From NCBI RefSeq assembly GCF_033439725.1, contig NW_026944385.1, positions 3,753,001-3,817,000 on the forward strand: DNA of 64,000 nucleotides, read 5' to 3'. Of this stretch, positions 58,866 to 64,000 are shown piece after piece (the stretch's first letter is position 1; each line of letters begins with the position of its first letter). Source of the DNA: Neurospora tetraspora. Taxonomy: Eukaryota > Ascomycota > Sordariomycetes > Sordariales > Sordariaceae. A program made the position numbers and the translations under genes. The notes under the pieces are model-generated. The model was not told where the DNA came from and searched no databases. It worked only from the letters and a program-made list of their open reading frames with translations.

Positions 58866-59348
58866 GATCTGTGACGTTACTTGCTTGGCGACTGTGAAAG
58901 TGCGCTGTCGACACCGTAAGAGTGCCGACGCTCACGGTTCAAAATGTATTGTAGACCAAAAGGGTGACGTGGTCCAAGATGGAAGACAGAGACATGTTGT
59001 TTCTCTAGCTTTTGCTTACCAAGTGAGTTACATCGCCCGTCAGGTCAATTTCAAACAAGAGCCACATACAACCTCTATGTTGGAGGGAAAGCAAAGATCG
59101 AGCAGCGTATTAGAGAGACCCAAATTTGGGCCTGAAGGTTCATATTGAAGTTGAAGATGGCATTTTCCAGTCGAAACCTCCAGTGTTTGTAGATGAATAA
59201 AAACGAAGGCCAACATGGCTCATGGGGCAGTTGATATTAACATGAATCTGCGGGCCGTGCCGCTATCTACCGTTCCTACACTCAAGCGCCTTGTTAGTTG
59301 CCAAGACTTTGCTGAGCTGGCCACAACAACCAAGCGAGAACACACACA
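58866..59348. other. Intergenic, up to the RIP block
   Basis: Ordinary base composition, no supported gene. It ends in a short CA repeat that runs straight into the inverted repeat of the RIP block. Confidence 0.5.
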
Positions 59349-59359
59349 CACATCGTAAA
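59349..59359 (+). repeat. Left terminal inverted repeat candidate
   Basis: CACATCGTAAA, exact inverted partner at 62785-62795, placed at the left limit of the RIPed composition. Confidence 0.55.
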
Positions 59360-59472
59360 ATATCGTCTTTTTACACGATTTCTGTACAAAATTGAAGCGC
59401 CATATATCCTCTTTCATCGTATAAAGTAAATAAAGTAGTTGTATTCAATTAATTAATTAAACTATTGCGATA

Positions 59473-59970
59473 ATGCCTCCTAAGTCGATTTTGAAGAAGA
59501 ATTAGAAGTAGATTCGTCGCGCTAGCGTTACTTCAGTCCACTTCGACGAGGATTAAGGTTCGAATTAACTAATACGTACCTCTATCCGCCCTATAAAAAA
59601 GAGTTGTATTTTCATTGAATTTGAAGAGGAGGAATCTATTGCTAATTTATCTAAAAAGGCTCCTAAGAAGGCTACCCCTAAGAAAGCTCCTAAAAAGGCT
59701 ACCCCTAAGAAGAAGGTTGCTCCTAAGAAGGCCGCCCCTAAGAAGGTTGCTCCTAAGAATAAGAGGAAAGGAAAGGCGCCCGCGCTAGAGCCCTCTCTAG
59801 AATTAATGCCCTCTCTAAAACCTGAGACCGAAGCCGAAGTTACCTCCGTACCCTCTTTCCCGCTTATACGGCTAGCCCCTATCGAATTTTCTAGTAACTC
59901 CGATAGCGAATTCGATAACGACGAGGAAAAGGAAAAGGAGGAGGAGGAGGAGGAGGAGGAGGAGGAATAA
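59473..59970 (+). pseudogene. RIP-broken lysine/proline-rich frame, element ORF1
   Basis: Starts with ATG at 59473 (MPPKSILKKN) and can be read for 166 codons to TAA at 59968-59970, interrupted by four stops at codons 11, 13, 28 and 32. All are TAG or TAA that one C-to-T change would make from CAG or CAA. The middle has repeated APKKATPKK/VAPKK units, as in chromatin-binding tails; the end is an acidic EEE run. The rest of the frame is well preserved, probably because AAG/GCT/CCT-rich sequence offers few RIP targets. Function of the original is unknown; it is not a transposase. Confidence 0.6.
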
Positions 59971-61569
59971 TAGTTTTTTAATTTCCTTATTTACTTTACC
60001 TCTAAAAAGAAGGCTATTAATACTTTATTCTATTTTTCTAATAATAATAAGAATACGGTATCCCCAATCCGGGCGCTTTTAACCCACCCGCGTACTTTAA
60101 TCTAGCCGCGGGCTCTAACCTAGCCATAGGCCTGCAAATAAATCGCGCTACCTCCTAAGCCCGCTCTCCCTTCTTATATTTGGGTAGAATTTATAGTTAT
60201 AAGGTCGTACTTTATTACCTTTAAAATTAAGCCCCCTACTATTCTTAACCGCGGGAATTATTAAGAAATCGAAGTCGAATAAGAGAATAGTAAAATATAT
60301 AACTAGTAGTTTGAGATAACCCTATTTGGGGAGGTCCTCCGTTTATAAAAAGGGTATACCTAAGAGATTATTACTAACACGGCCGCCGCTAGGGTTAAGT
60401 ACCAAATTATCCTTTATAGCATTACATATACCGCTAGCGTTTATAATAATAATAGGAGGAATAAGGCTATAATTTATATAAAGATTATTATAGCTACTTA
60501 ATTTAATAATAATAATAATAATTTTAATAGCGAAGGCGTTATAAAAGTATATATCCGCAATAGTACTATTTAGTACTATACATTTACGCTCGCTTTTACC
60601 TTATACCTCCTTCTTCTTTTACTATAGTTACCTTTACTATTACTATATTAATACCGGGCACTATAGTAACCCTACTAAACGCCATCTTAAACGCGCCGTT
60701 TAATTATTAGACTACCGCGTTCTATAGTTACCCTACTAACTGTAAAACTTTAATAGCTAAATGTAACCCTCCACCCTCGTCTATTATATTTATATGGGCA
60801 CCTTCTATTTTGCTCTTAATTATACCTCTAGTATCTCCCTTAATTATACTACTATTTATTACCGACGAAGAAGAATTATTACGGTTCTTTCTAACTCCTT
60901 CCTCTCCGCTACTACCCCCGCTACGTAACCGTACCCCAAGTTAATTTATTATCAAATTCTTCAAGACCTTCTACCGGGACTACTATTTCGGAAAGACCCC
61001 AGTAGTAGTAAATATATTGTAGGCTCTAATTATATTACGGGAGGTATTTAGAGAACTAAACGGTCCCGTTAGGGATATTATAGCGCTTAAGGACTAATTA
61101 ATCGAATGGTTTATAAAATTAGGTTTTATACATGAATTTTATACTTTCTTAAAGAGTAGTATTAAAACCTTCTTTAAATAAGAGCAGCTAATAATTGCCT
61201 AAGCAAGTAGCTTCGACCGACCGATACTACCGCCTTCGAACTTAGCATTACGAAAGTATTTACTTTTCTAGTAGGTAATATTACTACTAGCGGTTATAAT
61301 ATATAAAACGAATTATAGTAAAAGAGGTAGACTATTCTAGTTATAAAGGGAGTTTTATATATTTCTAGTACTTTTATATACTCTTTTTATTATTATATAG
61401 ATAAATATTAGCACTCTATTTAGTATTTTTAGTACTTCTAATACCTTCTTTTTATTATTACATAGATAAGTGCACTTCGAGTATTTTTAACATTTTTGGT
61501 ACTAGATTATATTATAAATTATATATTACCCCTTATACTACCTAATTACCCTCCTTATTTACTTTTGCC

Positions 61570-62690
61570 TAGTAACGTTACTAATTTTTTCAAATTCCTT
61601 TAGTTGGCTAGTATATAGAGTCGTATAGTCTTTATTAATATTATTAACCCCCTCTAAAATTAGTTTAGCGTTCTTAAAGTAGCTACGGATCTATTGCATT
61701 CTATACCTAATACTTTTAGTAATTCGATGGAGGAAGATAGGGAAATCTTTATTGGCCATCCTATCGCTACCTTCGTTATTATATACTCACTTTATATACT
61801 TTTTGAAAATACTAAAGTACGTTTCGATTAGATTAAATTCTAAGGAGTATAGTAATAAATATTAGAGTAATATACCCGTACTTATATACGCATAATAGAA
61901 TTTATTATATACATATTAATTTGCGTTATCTATTATTAAAATATTATTACGATTAGGAAAGGGATTTATTATAGGGAGGAGGCGATCTTTTAATTATTTA
62001 ATAAACCCCAAGGTATTTATTTATCTTTTAAAAACTAGTATTTCGAATACGCTATTAACCGATATAGTTAGGAGAATATAATACCGCTTACTACGCTTAA
62101 AGCGGTTCGATATTATTGCGATAGTACTATGGGGAGCCTAATTAATATAACGAACTCTATCGTGTCGATTTATACTAAATTTATTATAAAAAATAAATAT
62201 CTTTATAATAAATAATAGAATTTTTATTACTTATTCTACTACTAATTTAGGCTCCTACTATACCGCTTTGGACGCTAACCTCGTATTTTTCCAACGCTCC
62301 TAATATAGATAGCGCCATATAATCTTAATCGATACATATATATCGTATTCGTTAACTAAGAAGGTATAAATCTTATCGAAGTATAGTGATAGTTTTAATA
62401 CTAATAATTTTATAACCTCCTTTACGACGTTAATTACAGTACAATAATTACGGTTACTATAGTTACGAGTATATTTCTATAGCCTATATAGGGAGCTTCC
62501 TGGAATTTTAGGGCGCTCGAGAAGGTAATACTAGCTTACTAGTAATATTAAAATTACGTTTATATCGATATACTATATGCTTATAAATGCCAATGGTTAT
62601 AGCGATATTTTTAATAGGCTCGTTGTTATAGAATATTAAATTTACGACGGCTCGCTAGTTCGAATTAGGAAAGTTCACTATATTATATAG
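61570..62690 (-). pseudogene. Relic DD34E (Tc1/mariner-like, DDE_3) transposase
   Basis: Read on the minus strand. An N-terminal helix-turn-helix-like part occurs near 62,560-62,680 (VYRYKRNF). The catalytic core shows SINRHDRVRY near 62,150-62,180 and ILIIDNAN with the second Asp at 61928-61930. A degraded LxxYSxEFNxIETYF motif places the acidic third residue at 61823-61825, where the usual prolines have become leucines. The first catalytic Asp-Glu pair reads Asn-Lys (62185-62180), explained by G-to-A changes. D2-to-E spacing leaves 34 residues between, and all three sites are in one frame. Many TAA/TAG stops and at least one frameshift (near 62,520) make it dead. Limits are approximate. Confidence 0.7.
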
Positions 62691-62784
62691 CTTTAACAAT
62701 AGTAAAGATAATAAAAACGCTAAATAAAACGATGGCCAATATACTAATATTGAAATATTAGTTTTTTATTGTAGATTTTAATAA

Positions 62785-62795
62785 TTTACGATGTG
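62785..62795 (-). repeat. Right terminal inverted repeat candidate
   Basis: TTTACGATGTG, the exact reverse complement of 59349-59359. Confidence 0.55.
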
Positions 62796-64000
62796 ATACA
62801 ATTAATTTTACGTTGATTAAGACAGTTAAATCTGGTCAATCTGTCAAATCTATATTCAAGTCAGTGTTGTAGCTAGCTTAATACAACTAGCGCGCCAAGA
62901 CTGACAAGGCGCTTGAGTGTGGAAACGATTATACTAGGATTATGAGCCAATCCAGTTGGCAAGATGCTGCATATGTACCTCTTGCTAGGAGCGGGCTAAA
63001 AACACCCCGTACAAGGCCTGGCCTTCCCCGAAAGAGCATATCCGTTACGAGCGAGTGAGTGTACCTAGATGCGGTAGAGCGGAAATGCTCATACAACCCA
63101 CAGGGTGCTGCTACGCCGGCTTGCGATAAAACAATGACCACTTCGTCAATTAAATTCTCTTTTGGGTGCATATCTTTCTGCTTTAGTTAATTCCTTACCG
63201 TTCTATCCAATTAGAGATTATTATTGCGGGGACTTTGCGTCAGAGTGTCTTAGCAGTTCAATTTCCTACCAATTCGGCCCGCATCACTCCTCATCTCCCT
63301 CACTTCACTCTTCTACTTCACTCTTCCAATTCCACCTCTCCCTCTCTCTCTCTCCACACCGATTAAGTTAGGTAAACAATTAGATAGATAGAGCTCTCAA
63401 AAGTAAATGGTATCTTAAAACTTTCTAAACAAACAACCAAAAGGATAAAAAAAAAAGTGACGTGAAGAGGTATAAGTACCTCTAGGTAAGGTAAAGTGAG
63501 GCGGCCCTTGCTCATGTAAAGTAAAAAAGAAGTGAAGTGAAGTGTAAAAAAGTAGACAACAGGACCCCAGCAGCTTTTTCCACCAGCTCTTTGCCCATCC
63601 CCCATCTCATCTCCATCTTTACCCCCCATCCCCATCCCCATCCTGGCCTCCTTCTCCTCCTCGTGTCCAACTAGTCCAACGAGTCGTCCCTCGAGACCAG
63701 CTATGTAGTAGTTAGGTATCTCTATGTATGGTATGGTACATGTATGTATAGTTGTATAAACAAAAAAGAAAGGTAGAAAAAAATGTGCAAGTGTGTGCAA
63801 GTGTAAGTGTAAGTGGTATAAGCAGGCCCCCCTTCCTTCCATCCCATCCACCCATCCGTCTCTCAATCCCGTTCAGCTCAGTTCCGTTCAGTTTAATTCA
63901 ATTTCCATCGATCGTTGTTTTCCTGGCCCGGTAGGTTTGTTGTTGCCTATCCCTTCTTTACACACGCACTTTACTTATTAGTTATATGCAAGGCCCGCCT
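62796..64000. other. Terminal intergenic stretch
   Basis: 1.2 kb without a supported gene. There are C/T-rich tracts at 63295-63360 and 63590-63660, a TACCTCTAGGTA motif at 63477-63488 and short AAGTG repeats near 63530. It may be the promoter or leader of a gene outside the window. Confidence 0.45.

Larger units (their letters stand above)
59349..62795. mobile_element. RIP-inactivated DNA transposon (3.4 kb)
   Basis: Very AT-rich block in which CpA and TpG are nearly absent and TpA is enriched, the mark of repeat-induced point mutation (C to T on both strands). It is bounded by an exact 11-bp inverted repeat, CACATCGTAAA (59349-59359) and its reverse complement (62785-62795); composition returns to normal outside both. 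Inside are a dead lysine-rich frame (+) and a dead DD34E transposase relic (-). Between about 59,970 and 61,570 I see only unreadable RIPed sequence. No clear TA target duplication is visible at the repeats, so the exact ends are tentative. Confidence 0.75.

Noticed and set aside
59349-62795. Possible CRISPR-like or satellite repeats in the AT-rich block
   Set aside because: No regular repeat spacing. The pattern is RIP mutation of a transposon, and CRISPR arrays are not expected in a fungus.

Overview
The window is euchromatic DNA from a filamentous ascomycete, most likely a Neurospora-type member of the Sordariales. Genes are compact, with short introns (about 55-220 bp) that carry GTRNGY-like donors, CTRAC-like branch points and YAG acceptors. 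One 3.4-kb block is AT-rich, almost lacks CpA/TpG and is full of TAA/TAG stops, which is the signature of repeat-induced point mutation (RIP). The gene content (msh-2, a BCK1/MIK-1-type MAPKKK, and an AA9 LPMO with CBM1 that I recall as NcLPMO9A/gh61-1) matches my memory of one Neurospora crassa neighbourhood. The species itself was not checked.

Layout: positions 1-2105 hold the 3' part of TAF12 (TFIID/SAGA). Next come RPN3 (26S proteasome lid, +), a TRAPPII subunit of the TRS130 type (-), methylthioribose-1-phosphate isomerase (+), a secreted or vacuolar M20 metallopeptidase (+), the beta subunit of geranylgeranyltransferase I (-), an ILM1-family membrane protein (+), MSH2 (-), TRM10 (+), the DNA primase small subunit (-), a GH5 steryl/glycosyl-ceramide glucosidase of the EGH1 type (+), the cell-wall-integrity MAPKKK (+), a GH47 alpha-mannosidase with large inserts (+), RNA polymerase I subunit A34.5 (-), the polynucleotide kinase GRC3 (+) and an MFS transporter of the DAL5/TNA1 type (-). 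Most neighbours are divergent or convergent pairs. Two divergent pairs are thematically linked: A34.5/GRC3 (rRNA synthesis and processing) and MSH2/TRM10 (nucleic-acid maintenance, probably only housekeeping).

From about 49.7 kb to the end the window becomes accessory in character. It has a gene-poor 2.8-kb stretch, an unrecognised acidic protein built from about ten degenerate copies of a roughly 30-residue unit (52.5-54.4 kb), and a secreted LPMO with a candidate CLR-2-type site upstream. A cysteine-rich protein with an unresolved start follows, then a RIP-killed mobile element (59,349-62,795) bounded by an exact 11-bp inverted repeat. That element holds a dead lysine-rich frame and, on the opposite strand, a relic DD34E (Tc1/mariner-like) transposase. 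The last 1.2 kb shows no gene.

Coordinates of multi-exon genes are outer limits; exons are listed in the evidence. Splice sites were placed by eye from consensus signals, reading-frame continuity and family conservation.
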